A stretch of DNA of 10,749 bases from an uncultured Muribaculaceae bacterium (GCA_910579105.1 CAJTRT010000041.1:1-10749), one strand, 5' to 3'; counted from the stretch's first letter, positions 1 through 7,852 are shown. The notes: generated from the sequence alone by a model not told the origin. Numbers and translations: made by a program.

Positions 1-110
1 TTGAATTTCAATAATTTCAAAGTACTCTTATGATTTTTTAGTGGACACTAATGAATGAATATATGAAACGCAATCCCCGCAGGAGCAATTGAACAACGGC
101 GCAAAGGTGG
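1..110. other. AT-rich intergenic edge with a short palindrome
   Basis: No gene is supported here. The first ~60 bases are strikingly AT-rich against the GC-rich genes that follow. A 14-base palindrome, TTAGTGGACACTAA, lies at 38-51 beside a T run at 34-39. The T run is on the wrong side for it to end the minus-strand operon, and the palindrome would leave almost no loop, so I do not call it a terminator. The sharp drop in GC could mark the edge of an insertion sequence or simply an intergenic spacer before another gene. A 13-codon plus-strand reading frame at 51-92 is too short and featureless to call. Confidence 0.4.
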
Positions 111-878
111 TCAGAGGGGGAGGTAGAGGTCGCCGGAGGTGAGGTCGCGGAGAAGGTCGGCATATGTGGCAGCCACGGCGGCGGCGAAGCGGGCACCTTT
201 TTCGGCAGTGGCGAGCTTAGGCGAACCGATGCCGGTATCAGCAGAGACGCGGTTCCAGGCGCGGGGAATCCAGGCCACGCCGCGGCGCAGCGTCTCGGAG
301 GCGAAACCTCCGGCTTTGCCGTCGCCCGCCTCGGAAAGATTTACAAGTTCGGGGTGGTAATGCATCATCACTGAGGTCTCCAGCTCGTCGGCGTGGTCGC
401 CGGGGGCGTCGAAATATTCCTTGGCCGGGCACGCCTTGAACCACTCGCTCGTAGCGATCAACATGTCCGGCAAGTCAATCGACAGGTCGCGGATCATACT
501 CTTGAACGTGTTGCCCCCATGCCCGTTGACGATCAACAGCTTTTTAATCTCCTGGTGGTCGAGCGACGCGGCGATGTCGGTCAGAACAGCCTTCTGCGTC
601 TCGTAGCGGTAGTGCACGCAGAATTTCAGTTCCCGCTGCCCGGGATTCTGCGCGCCGAGCGGCACAGGGGGCATAACCATGGTCCTGATGCCGTATTTCT
701 CCAAAGCTATCCGTGCAGCGTCAACCGCTATGTCGTGGCTGAGAATGGCGTCGGTAAGATACGGAAGATGGTAATTGTGCGGCTCGGTTGCGCCCCAGGG
801 GAGTATGGCAATCTGGTAATCGAGGCCTCGGGTTGTGCCGTAGTTGCTTATGGCGAGATCTATTTCTTTATTATTCAT
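111..878 (-). CDS. Creatininase-family metal-dependent amidohydrolase, last gene of the nan operon
   Basis: This 255-residue protein belongs to the creatininase family, cytosolic metalloenzymes that hydrolyse cyclic or linear amides (creatinine, FAPy-type compounds and others). Visible family signatures are the metal-binding run from E32 through H34 to D43 (ATEPH...LTD), with the same E-x-H and 11-residue Glu-Asp spacing as Pseudomonas creatininase, the NGHGGN motif with H120, and the DHADELETS motif at 161-169. There is no signal peptide. An in-frame Met 14 codons upstream (920) would overlap the upstream gene. I prefer the Met at 878 because it leaves a 13-base gap and starts just before the conserved fold. 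It is the last gene of a sialic acid operon, which suggests action on an amide or lactam linked to sialic acid or amino sugar breakdown. The substrate cannot be read from the sequence. The family call is firm; the role is unknown. Confidence 0.85.
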   Translation of the reverse strand: MNNKEIDLAISNYGTTRGLDYQIAILPWGATEPHNYHLPYLTDAILSHDIAVDAARIALEKYGIRTMVMPPVPLGAQNPGQRELKFCVHYRYETQKAVLTDIAASLDHQEIKKLLIVNGHGGNTFKSMIRDLSIDLPDMLIATSEWFKACPAKEYFDAPGDHADELETSVMMHYHPELVNLSEAGDGKAGGFASETLRRGVAWIPRAWNRVSADTGIGSPKLATAEKGARFAAAVAATYADLLRDLTSGDLYLPL

Positions 879-891
879 ATTTCTGTCTTTA

Positions 892-3800
892 TTACCGGTA
901 TTCCGGGATAGGGATAACATAGCGGGTGATGCGCGGCGTGCGCACGCGGGGCTTCACTTCGCCGCCGATAAGCACGAAACCGCCGTTGTCGCCGGTCGGC
1001 ACGATTGCGGCTCCGGCCCTGGCCGCGTCCTGGCTGCGCATAACGTCGTGCCATTCCGACCGCTCGGGGTCGAAAACAAACACCAGGTCGTTGAACCTAT
1101 ACCATGATGCCGGATGAGAGAGGTAATCGGGAGCCTGCTTCCGCAGGGCACTGAGGAAAATATCCTTGTTAACCCCTCCCGTCGCGACAATCTTGCCGTC
1201 GGGAAGCGCGCAAGCGGCTCCACCGCCGAGCGACACAGGCAAACCGTCTGCCCCAAGCGGTGCCGGGAGCGGCGACCATTTGTTTTTCTTCGGATCGTAG
1301 AGCAACCCGTCGGTCTCCAAAGTGGCTGAATATTCTTTTTTTCCGCACCTGTGTGCCGGGGCGAAACCGCCCCACATATAGAGTTTGCCGCCTGACGCGG
1401 CCATCACGGGCTGCGTGCGAGGATTCCCGGGGAAGTCGCGGAGACGCCTCCACCCCTCGGATTCCTTATCCAGGTCAAGCGCGAAGAGCGTGTTACCAGG
1501 AATACCGTCTATATTGCCCCCCGCGACATATACAATACTGCCGACAGTGGCAGCGGCCATATTGTCTATGGCGAACGGAAGCGACGGGAGACACCTCAGA
1601 ACCGGGTCGCGGCCCTCCATATCAAGCAGGTAGACCGACGCGGTTGGTTTGCCGTCCGCTATCCCTCCGATCAAAGCCAATCCTTTCGGTGTCTGGGCCG
1701 ACGCCCCGTAAGCGGTCGCCGCGGGAAGTTCCCCTATCTCGCGCAACCCGGAAGCCGAGAGGCTGTCGACTATGTAGATCCCCTTATAAAAACGCTTCTT
1801 GCTGTCGGCCGCGAGAGGTTTATCCGGGAAATTGCATCCTCCGGCAATCACCAGCCGTCCGTCAAGTTTCCCGGCAAAAGGAGCCGACACCCCGTATTCG
1901 TATCCGGCCTCGACCACACCAGGGTTATCAACCTCCATAAGGAATGTCGAAGCCGGCAAACCGGCGCAGTTGACGAGATTAGCACGGGTGAAGGGCTGCC
2001 AGCCGTAACGCACGAAACGCGGGGCGGCCACCTCGTGGGAACTTACCCGTACCACGCTGTCGTTCTCGACCACCGCGGTGGCAGGATAATAGATCCCGTC
2101 GATTTCCGCCACTTCAAAGCCAATAAGGGAATCTCCCGCCGACGGGCGCATACCAGCTCCGTCGGCGAAAGTCACAGTCGCGGAACGGCCTAAACGAGAG
2201 GCACGTACAGGCGAGGGGCCGGAAGCGACTATATTCCGTCCGTACGCGCCGCGCAGGGCAAGAAGTCCCAGCCTCTCGCCAACCGGGCGCTTGTTTTTCG
2301 GATGCACGTCGAGAGAGTCCCCCCAATCGGAACTTACGGCCATCGACACACCCGGTATCTCCCCGGCCATACGGCGCTGGCTGTCGCGGAACCGAGGCCA
2401 CGAAGGACGGTTGAGGCTGCTCAGCTGAACAAAGCAGAACGGTAGCTCACTGTCGGAAAAATATCCGCGCCAGTTTTCCACCAGCAGCGGGAAAAGCGTC
2501 TCGTGGACGTCAATGTTATGGGCGTTGCTCTCCCCCTGGTACCAGATGACACCCGCGACCGGGTAGTGGTCGAGCGGTCGGATTCCCGCGGCAAAGAGAT
2601 ATGACGGCTCATATGGATGACGATGGTCGCCGGCGTTCTTGACAGCGCGGCCCTGAACCCACTTCTGCACATAGTCGTTTTTCCGCCATTCGTTGAGAAT
2701 CTCGGGTATTCCGTCTTCAAGAGCCTCCACAGAAATCCATGCCTCGGCTGGAGCGCCTCCAACAGCGTTGGAAATCACTCCGACAGGCACGCCGAGGCTG
2801 TCGCGCAACTGTTTGGCGAAGTGATAGGCCACGGCCGAGAGGGCGCCCGCGTTAGCCGGGGTGACCGTCTCCCATGCCGCGGGGAGGAAATAAGCAAGAC
2901 TGTCGACACGCTCGCGAACCGAATCAGGCCATTCGGCATTGGTCGTCTCGGCAACAGGCAGCATATTGAAAAAGCGCAGTTCCGGATCATCGGCAGCAGC
3001 CACTGCCTCTCTGCCGCCGACCTCATCGGCGAGGCGGAACGCCATATTGCTCTGGCCGCTGGCAAGCCATACCTCTCCGGCCAGTATGTCGGTGAAACGC
3101 AGCGTCCTCCCGCCGGAAGTAACCGCCATCTCATATCCACTGCCTGACGTTATCGGCAGCGTCACAACCTCCCAACGCCCGCAGTTATCGGCCTTGGCGA
3201 AATATGTCTCCCCATCGAGGGTCAGCGTTACCGGCTCGCCTGCGTCGGCCCTTCCGCCAATCCGTAGCGGGCGGTCGCGTTGCAACACCATCCCCGACTG
3301 GTAGACCGGCGACATCGACAACTCTCCGTAATCGCCGGTAATGGCGCCGCGTACGGTCTCGGCAAGCAGTCGCGCGCCCTCGGCATCAGGGTGAAGGCCG
3401 TCGGGCAGCAGGTCGCGGCGGTCGTTGAGCGGAGGTTCGAAATCAATCAGTTCCGCCCCGGAGGCAACGGCCACCCGTTCGATCGCGCCGCGTACCTCCT
3501 TCCGCCAGTCGCGGGTTCCCGAACGGAAACGCCGGTGCGTGGAGTTTACCGGCGACAGATTTGCCAGGATAATCCTCGCCGAAGGATTCGCGACTTTGAA
3601 TGAGTCAATCAGAGCGAGATAGTCGCGCACGAATCCGTCGCCGAAGTCAGGCCAGTCGCGTGGATCTGTGTCGTTGATTCCGAGGTGGACCACCACAACG
3701 TCGGGCTTGAAGTCGAGAGCCTGCCGGAACTCCGGGAGTTTCATATAAGGGTTGTGGCCGTTGTTTAGAAGGGTCGCCCCCGAATGGCCGAAATTGCCAA

Positions 3801-3981
3801 CCTCGTAGTCGGTGCCGAGCATCCGCTGCAACCGCGACGGATAACAGTTGGCTTCGCGGTCGGGAATTTTCATGCCAAACGTTATGCTGTTCCCGACGCA
3901 TGCGACCTTCGTCACCGCCGAGGCGCAAAAGGCCGCGGCGCATAGAAGCGCCGTGGCCAGCAGTGCGGATATTTTACGCAT
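892..3981 (-). CDS. Secreted SGNH hydrolase / SASA sialate O-acetylesterase / NanM-like Kelch mutarotase fusion
   Basis: This 1029-residue exported protein fuses three modules. A signal peptide with an Ala-Ser-Ala cleavage site lies at about 1-22, with no good lipobox. Residues 24-215 form an SGNH/GDSL esterase: S32 in GNSIT, GHSG at 65-68, GIND at 101-104, and the D194/H197 pair in DGLHPD. Residues 225-690 form a SASA (sialate O-acetylesterase) domain with GQSNM at 309-313, WYQGES at 480-485 and DVH at 558-560. Residues ~695-1029 are Kelch-like repeats (several GG-strand motifs such as VIAGG and YVAGG) of the N-acetylneuraminate epimerase (NanM) or cyclically permuted mutarotase type. The inferred job is to strip O-acetyl groups from host sialic acids and convert the alpha anomer to the beta form in the periplasm before uptake. 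The two esterase domains resemble the dual-domain NanS/EstA esterases of Bacteroidetes. The start codon lies 2 bases after the nanE stop, so translation is probably coupled. Confidence 0.88.
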   Translation of the reverse strand: MRKISALLATALLCAAAFCASAVTKVACVGNSITFGMKIPDREANCYPSRLQRMLGTDYEVGNFGHSGATLLNNGHNPYMKLPEFRQALDFKPDVVVVHLGINDTDPRDWPDFGDGFVRDYLALIDSFKVANPSARIILANLSPVNSTHRRFRSGTRDWRKEVRGAIERVAVASGAELIDFEPPLNDRRDLLPDGLHPDAEGARLLAETVRGAITGDYGELSMSPVYQSGMVLQRDRPLRIGGRADAGEPVTLTLDGETYFAKADNCGRWEVVTLPITSGSGYEMAVTSGGRTLRFTDILAGEVWLASGQSNMAFRLADEVGGREAVAAADDPELRFFNMLPVAETTNAEWPDSVRERVDSLAYFLPAAWETVTPANAGALSAVAYHFAKQLRDSLGVPVGVISNAVGGAPAEAWISVEALEDGIPEILNEWRKNDYVQKWVQGRAVKNAGDHRHPYEPSYLFAAGIRPLDHYPVAGVIWYQGESNAHNIDVHETLFPLLVENWRGYFSDSELPFCFVQLSSLNRPSWPRFRDSQRRMAGEIPGVSMAVSSDWGDSLDVHPKNKRPVGERLGLLALRGAYGRNIVASGPSPVRASRLGRSATVTFADGAGMRPSAGDSLIGFEVAEIDGIYYPATAVVENDSVVRVSSHEVAAPRFVRYGWQPFTRANLVNCAGLPASTFLMEVDNPGVVEAGYEYGVSAPFAGKLDGRLVIAGGCNFPDKPLAADSKKRFYKGIYIVDSLSASGLREIGELPAATAYGASAQTPKGLALIGGIADGKPTASVYLLDMEGRDPVLRCLPSLPFAIDNMAAATVGSIVYVAGGNIDGIPGNTLFALDLDKESEGWRRLRDFPGNPRTQPVMAASGGKLYMWGGFAPAHRCGKKEYSATLETDGLLYDPKKNKWSPLPAPLGADGLPVSLGGGAACALPDGKIVATGGVNKDIFLSALRKQAPDYLSHPASWYRFNDLVFVFDPERSEWHDVMRSQDAARAGAAIVPTGDNGGFVLIGGEVKPRVRTPRITRYVIPIPEYR

Positions 3982-3983
3982 CG

Positions 3984-5174
3984 TTATCTACTTAGAATGT
4001 TGTCTATGAGCATGGCGCTCTTGATCATCATACGCGGGATATGGAAAGGACCTTTGAAGAGATTCCCCTTCGCGTCCTGTGCCACAGTGCCGTCGCGGTG
4101 AAGATAGCCGAACCATTCGCCGTATACCGGGTCGGGGAAATGCTCGTAGGCCCAGTCGTTAGCCTGGCGGTGCATCTCGATATAACGCCGGTCGCCGGTG
4201 GCCTCGTAGGCGTAAAGCGAGGCGATCACGGCCTCTGTCTGCGGCCACCAGAATTTCATGTCCTGCGAATAGTCCTGCGGGGGGAAGTTACGGCAGTCAC
4301 GGAAGTTGATTATGCCGCCGAACTCCTCGTCCCAGCCCCAGCGCCACGACCAGTCGAGAATCTTCAACGCCGTGTCGCGGATTTCCGGGTCCCAGCCGCG
4401 GTGTTTTGCCTCCTCGAGGAGGAACCAGGCGGTCTCGATGCAGTGGCCGGGATTTATTACGCGTCCGGCCAGGGTGTCGATCAGCTCCCCGTCGGGTCCC
4501 ACGGTTTCCAGCAGCGCCTCGAACTCGGGATGGATGAAATAGGTAAACAGGTCGTGGATTGAGCTGTCGATCCGCGCGTCAAGCGCCGGGTCAGCGATCG
4601 TCCGGCGCACACACGAGGCGGTGTTGATAAGGATCATCGTCACCGAATGGCCGCGGCCAGGCTGCGTCGGCAAGTATTTCGGCTCGAGGATGCCGGGTGT
4701 GTCGAGGAACCGCAGCGTCTCCTTGAAGAGGCGGAGCGCCTTCTCGGCATACGACTTGTCGCCGCTGGCCAGCGAATACTCGCTCATGGCGATTATGGCG
4801 AAGCACTCCGAGAAAACGTAGCGGCGCTTGCGCAACGGGCGGCCGTCGGCCGTGACCTCGAAGAACATCCTGCCGTCCGAGTCGAAGCAGTGGGCCTCGA
4901 TGAAGTCGATGCAGCTTTTCGCCATTTCGAGATACTCCGGGCGACGCTCTATGTTGTTGTATGCGAACGAATATATGAACCCGCAACGACCCTGGAACCA
5001 CACCGACTTGGTGCCGTCCATAAGGTTGCCCTGCCGGTCGAGGCAGGTATATACCCCGCCGTGCTCGCGGTCGAGGCCGTGGCGCAGCCAGAAAGGCAGG
5101 ATGTCGCCCGTCAGCTGCTCGCGGTAGCGCTTGCCCCACTCGGCGAGGTAGGCGCGGATTTCGTCTTGCTCCAT
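3984..5174 (-). CDS. nanE: N-acylglucosamine 2-epimerase (RenBP/AGE type), ManNAc to GlcNAc
   Basis: This 396-residue cytosolic protein belongs to the AGE (renin-binding protein) superfamily, an alpha6/alpha6 barrel that interconverts ManNAc and GlcNAc. Visible signatures are GGVYTCLDR near the N-terminus, RGHSVTM and NPGHCIETAWFL in the middle (each with a candidate active-site His), WWPQTEA, and the C-terminal GPFHIPR motif. The length is usual for the family (~390-420). In Bacteroides fragilis, NanE is of this type, unlike the unrelated ManNAc-6-P epimerase of enterobacteria, so free GlcNAc is made and phosphorylated later by a ROK kinase. An in-frame Met at 5201 would overlap nanL by 23 bases. 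I chose the Met at 5174, 4 bases after the nanL stop, which fits the tight operon and begins just before the conserved fold. A cellobiose-type AGE activity cannot be excluded by sequence alone, but the neighbours argue for the sialic acid role. Confidence 0.9.
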   Translation of the reverse strand: MEQDEIRAYLAEWGKRYREQLTGDILPFWLRHGLDREHGGVYTCLDRQGNLMDGTKSVWFQGRCGFIYSFAYNNIERRPEYLEMAKSCIDFIEAHCFDSDGRMFFEVTADGRPLRKRRYVFSECFAIIAMSEYSLASGDKSYAEKALRLFKETLRFLDTPGILEPKYLPTQPGRGHSVTMILINTASCVRRTIADPALDARIDSSIHDLFTYFIHPEFEALLETVGPDGELIDTLAGRVINPGHCIETAWFLLEEAKHRGWDPEIRDTALKILDWSWRWGWDEEFGGIINFRDCRNFPPQDYSQDMKFWWPQTEAVIASLYAYEATGDRRYIEMHRQANDWAYEHFPDPVYGEWFGYLHRDGTVAQDAKGNLFKGPFHIPRMMIKSAMLIDNILSR

Positions 5175-5178
5175 CAGC

Positions 5179-6096
5179 TTAGAATTTATTGCATCTTTCA
5201 AAGAAACCGATAGCCTCCAGCTCGCTCTTCATAGCGGACTCCTCCTCGGGGGTGACGTTGCGGAAGGGGGTGCGGTTCGGGCCGAGGTCAAGGCCGATCA
5301 GCTTCATTATGCGCTTGCCGCCGACGATGTTTCCGCGGTAACGGCAGATGACATTTATCACCTCCTGCGAGAAGTTCTGATGGTCGCGGGCCGCCTCGAG
5401 GTCGCCCCGGTCCCAGGCGTCGATTATGGCTGTCAGCTCGCGGCCGTTGTAGTTGGTGGTGCCGCCGATACCGCCCCGCGCGCCACCCATGGCGAGGCAC
5501 GGGAGGATTGTCTCGTCCTGGCCGTGGAGCATATCAAATTTGCCGCCACCGTAGAGACGGCACTGGTTGTACTCGTAAAGGCTCTCGAACGTGTACTTGA
5601 TTCCGGCGAAGTTGGGCACGCGGCCGTCAACCGCGGCGAGCAGCTCCACCATAGGCAGATAGGCCCCGTTGAACGCCGGGATGTGGTAGTAGTAGAACGG
5701 GAGTTCGGGAGCTCCCGCGGCAATCTCCTCGATATACTTCACCAGCTCCTCGACGCGGCCGATTTTCGGAAACGGAGGAGCCATGGCCCCGATGCCCCAC
5801 GCCCCGATCTCGGCGGCGTGGCGGGCGAGATCGCGGCTGGCGCGCACGCAGCAGCTCCCCACGTGGACGATTACCTTGAAATCCTCCGGGGCGGCTTTAA
5901 CCCACGCCTCGGCCAGGCGCTTGCGCTCCTCGTCGGTCAGCATGTAGCCCTCGCCCGACGAACCGTTGATGAACACCCCTTTAAGGCCATTTTTTTTGAG
6001 CATCGCGGCATAAGCCGGAATCGGCTCGTAGTTGACATCGCCGTTTGGATAAAACGGTGTGAACGGGGCGTCAATCAGTCCTTTTATCTTTTCCAT
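5179..6096 (-). CDS. nanL: N-acetylneuraminate lyase (sialic acid aldolase)
   Basis: This 305-residue protein cleaves N-acetylneuraminate to pyruvate and ManNAc in the cytoplasm. It is a DHDPS/NAL-family TIM barrel. The pyruvate-carboxylate loop GSSGEG is at 45-50, the catalytic Tyr is Y137 in YYYHIP (same number as E. coli NanA), the Schiff-base Lys is K167 in GIKYT, and the glycine-rich GGIGGTTN follows. The Tyr-x-Ile-Pro-Ala context and operon partners favour the sialic acid lyase over dihydrodipicolinate synthase. The length matches the family (~295-305). No clear Shine-Dalgarno sequence precedes the ATG, which is usual for this phylum. The gene is separated from upstream nanT by 190 bases that contain a palindromic repeat, and is followed 4 bases later by nanE. 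It corresponds to nanL of the B. fragilis nanLET cluster. Confidence 0.95.
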   Translation of the reverse strand: MEKIKGLIDAPFTPFYPNGDVNYEPIPAYAAMLKKNGLKGVFINGSSGEGYMLTDEERKRLAEAWVKAAPEDFKVIVHVGSCCVRASRDLARHAAEIGAWGIGAMAPPFPKIGRVEELVKYIEEIAAGAPELPFYYYHIPAFNGAYLPMVELLAAVDGRVPNFAGIKYTFESLYEYNQCRLYGGGKFDMLHGQDETILPCLAMGGARGGIGGTTNYNGRELTAIIDAWDRGDLEAARDHQNFSQEVINVICRYRGNIVGGKRIMKLIGLDLGPNRTPFRNVTPEEESAMKSELEAIGFFERCNKF

Positions 6097-6165
6097 TGTC
6101 GTTTATTCTTGTTGTTCGATATTCTTTTTTAAGCAATTATTCGAGAAACAGCACCCGTAGACTGA

Positions 6166-6259
6166 TGTACGGACGCGGCGTGCCGCTTATGATATGGCTT
6201 GGATCGCGCGCATGCCTGTCTTGGATTTCGGGTCATACGCGGCACGCCGCGTCCGTACA
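6166..6259. repeat. Palindromic repeat element between nanT and nanL
   Basis: Two 27-base arms, 6166-6192 and 6233-6259, are inverted copies with one mismatch (26 of 27). Each outer end starts TGTACGGACGCG when read inward. The central 40 bases are not palindromic overall. The transcript can fold into a long GC-rich stem with no T run after it on the minus strand, so it may stabilise RNA or lower distal expression rather than act as a classic terminator. The outer sequence resembles the element at 9789-9872 (TGTAGGGACRYG...), which suggests a dispersed family of small palindromic repeats. Whether it is mobile (REP/MITE-like) is inference. Confidence 0.8.
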
Positions 6260-6286
6260 AGGAGGGCGGAACCGCATTTGTAACCC

Positions 6287-7588
6287 TCATTCCGTCTCCT
6301 CGGCGGCGATTTCCGCTTCGAGCCGTTCGCGGGGTTCCTCGTCGGTCATGTCGTCGGAAGTCGGGCGCAGCACGATGAGCTGCAAAGCCAGGGCGACAAG
6401 CAGTATGCCACCCATCATCGCGAAGCATATCCCAAGGCCGACCGATTCGGCCAGGCCGCCGAGAAGCTGCGTGGTAATCGCGCCCATTATAACCCCCAGG
6501 GAGTTCATGAAGCCGTAGGCCATAGCCCTCTGGCGCGAGGAGACGAACTGGCAGAGAATCGGCATGTTGTTGGCGTCGAACATGCCGTAGCCCACACCGA
6601 AGAACAGGCCGGCGAGCACCGAGAACCAGGCGTTGTGCGCCAGCCCGATGAACACCAGCGCGGGAATCATCATAGCGAGACCGATCGCGCTGGTGTATAT
6701 CCGGCCCCGGACGTTACGTTTCACCCAGCGGTCGCTGATCGGCCCCCCGACCATCACGCCGATGAAGCTCGACAAGGCGATTGTCAGCGTGGCCATCGGA
6801 CCCGCCCATTCCATCGACAGCCCCAGGTTGTCGCGGAACAGCGTCGGGAGCCAGTTCTTTGTCGCCCATCCCGGAATCGAGCTTGAGGCGAAGAAGAAGA
6901 GAATAACCCAGAACGCCGCGTTGCTGAAAACAACGGCGAACGAGCGCGCCACGGATTCCTTTTTCTTCGGGACCGCGTTCGTCGCGCCGGCCGCCGGAGC
7001 GCCACCGTGTCCGGCCTTTTCCCGCAGGAGGAACACCAGCAGCAGCGCGTAGGCGATGCCTATTATGCCGAACCAGTGGAACGTGGCCTGCCACGACCAG
7101 GTGGTGGCCACCAGTGAGCCGAAACCGCCGAGGGCCTGGCCGCAATAAAGGCCGGTCATATGCAGACCGATAGCCAGCGAGCGACCCTTGCCGGTGAAAT
7201 AGTCGGCGATCAGCGACAGCGCCGAGGGTATGTAGAGCGCCTCGCTGATGCCCATCACGCCGCGCAGCCACATCAGCTGGTGGAAGTCCGTGCAGTAGCC
7301 CATAGCCCAGGTCACGCCCGACCACACGCCCAGCGACCCGACGATCAGCCATTTGCGGCTGAGCCTGTCGGCCACCGCCCCGGAAAACGGGCTGGCTATG
7401 CCGTAGACCCATAGGAAAATAGCCATCAGGGCGCCGAACGCCTCGGCGTCGCGCAGCGCCGATATGTCGAGCGCGATGTTCCCCTGCATAGTCGACAGCA
7501 TCTGGCGGTCCATATAATTCAGGAGCGCGACCACCCACAGCAGCCCTACGACCACCCACGGGTAAAACTTCTTCTCTGTAAGTCTCAT
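6287..7588 (-). CDS. nanT: MFS sialic acid transporter
   Basis: This 433-residue inner-membrane protein of the major facilitator superfamily has about 12 hydrophobic segments, starting with WVVVGLLWVVALLNYMDRQ. The canonical loop 2-3 signature is seen as GAVADRLSRKW, with a related GGPISDRWVKRN after the middle of the protein. It ends in an acidic, probably cytoplasmic tail rich in Glu. As first gene of a nanL-nanE operon it is best called the N-acetylneuraminate/proton symporter NanT of the Bacteroides type; the family alone would also fit hexuronate or other organic anion porters. An in-frame Met at 7645 exists, but I prefer the Met at 7588: AAGGA sits 4 bases upstream, the conserved fold begins right there, and the upstream Met lies almost at the predicted transcription start. 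A candidate promoter is at 7657-7687. Confidence 0.9.
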   Translation of the reverse strand: MRLTEKKFYPWVVVGLLWVVALLNYMDRQMLSTMQGNIALDISALRDAEAFGALMAIFLWVYGIASPFSGAVADRLSRKWLIVGSLGVWSGVTWAMGYCTDFHQLMWLRGVMGISEALYIPSALSLIADYFTGKGRSLAIGLHMTGLYCGQALGGFGSLVATTWSWQATFHWFGIIGIAYALLLVFLLREKAGHGGAPAAGATNAVPKKKESVARSFAVVFSNAAFWVILFFFASSSIPGWATKNWLPTLFRDNLGLSMEWAGPMATLTIALSSFIGVMVGGPISDRWVKRNVRGRIYTSAIGLAMMIPALVFIGLAHNAWFSVLAGLFFGVGYGMFDANNMPILCQFVSSRQRAMAYGFMNSLGVIMGAITTQLLGGLAESVGLGICFAMMGGILLVALALQLIVLRPTSDDMTDEEPRERLEAEIAAEETE

Positions 7589-7592
7589 GGTA

Positions 7593-7597
7593 TCCTT
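7593..7597 (-). promoter_or_regulatory. Shine-Dalgarno-like site deciding the nanT start
   Basis: On the minus strand AAGGA lies 4 bases before the ATG at 7588. It is the only purine-rich ribosome-site-like sequence near a start in the window that helps choose between two in-frame Met codons. The spacing is shorter than ideal. Confidence 0.45.
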
Positions 7598-7656
7598 GTT
7601 TCGGTTACGAATTCCGTTTCTCTCGGCAGCCCCTCCGGCGGCCATCTAAACGGCTA

Positions 7657-7687
7657 CAAATTTAACCCCTTTCTCCGAAACCACCAA
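7657..7687 (-). promoter_or_regulatory. Candidate sigma-ABfr promoter for the nan operon
   Basis: Read on the minus strand, TAAATTTG at 7664-7657 matches the Bacteroidetes -7 consensus TAnnTTTG exactly. TTG at 7687-7685 stands 20 bases upstream as a -33 element. Transcription would begin near 7650, giving a leader of about 60 bases before nanT. The prediction rests on consensus and position only. Confidence 0.6.
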
Positions 7688-7826
7688 CCAAAACCACAGA
7701 AACTAACGCCTATCCCTCAAAAAAACTAACGATGTGGTGATGCGACACAGACATTCCGCACCGTGCTCCGGAAACAGGCCGCCGCTCTGAGTTCTCAATC
7801 CGGCGCGGAGCCGATGCACGCTTTTT

Positions 7827-7852
7827 TTAACCAAGATTAACACCGACGTTAA
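7827..7852. promoter_or_regulatory. TTAAC repeats with TTAAC-N6-GTTAA inverted repeat (operator-like)
   Basis: In the divergent intergenic region TTAAC occurs at 7827-7831 and 7837-7841, and GTTAA at 7848-7852, so 7837-7852 is a perfect TTAAC-N6-GTTAA dyad with a third half-site one helical turn away. A further GTTAA lies at 7878-7882. The dyad ends 51 bases upstream of the acpP -33 element and about 150 bases from the nan promoter. It has the shape of a dimeric regulator site, but no regulator is encoded in the window, and TTAA words can recur by chance in AT-rich leaders. Confidence 0.3.

Noticed and set aside
38..51. TTAGTGGACACTAA as terminator of the nan operon
   Set aside because: The loop would be only two bases and the T run lies on the side that is A-rich in the operon transcript, so it cannot act as an intrinsic terminator for it.
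51..92. 13-codon plus-strand reading frame
   Set aside because: Too short, no ribosome site and no recognisable sequence.
1260..1940. 226-codon plus-strand frame opposite the Kelch domain
   Set aside because: Arg/Pro/Ser-rich chance translation antisense to a well-supported domain.
5175..5201. Longer nanE start at 5201 overlapping nanL
   Set aside because: It would overlap nanL by 23 bases and add residues outside the fold; the Met at 5174 is 4 bases after the nanL stop.
5380..6132. 250-codon plus-strand frame opposite nanL
   Set aside because: Antisense shadow of a complete lyase gene with all catalytic residues; no family features of its own.
7589..7645. Longer nanT starting at 7645
   Set aside because: The extra 19 residues are not family-like, no ribosome site precedes them, and the start would fall a few bases from the predicted transcription start; the Met at 7588 has AAGGA in front.
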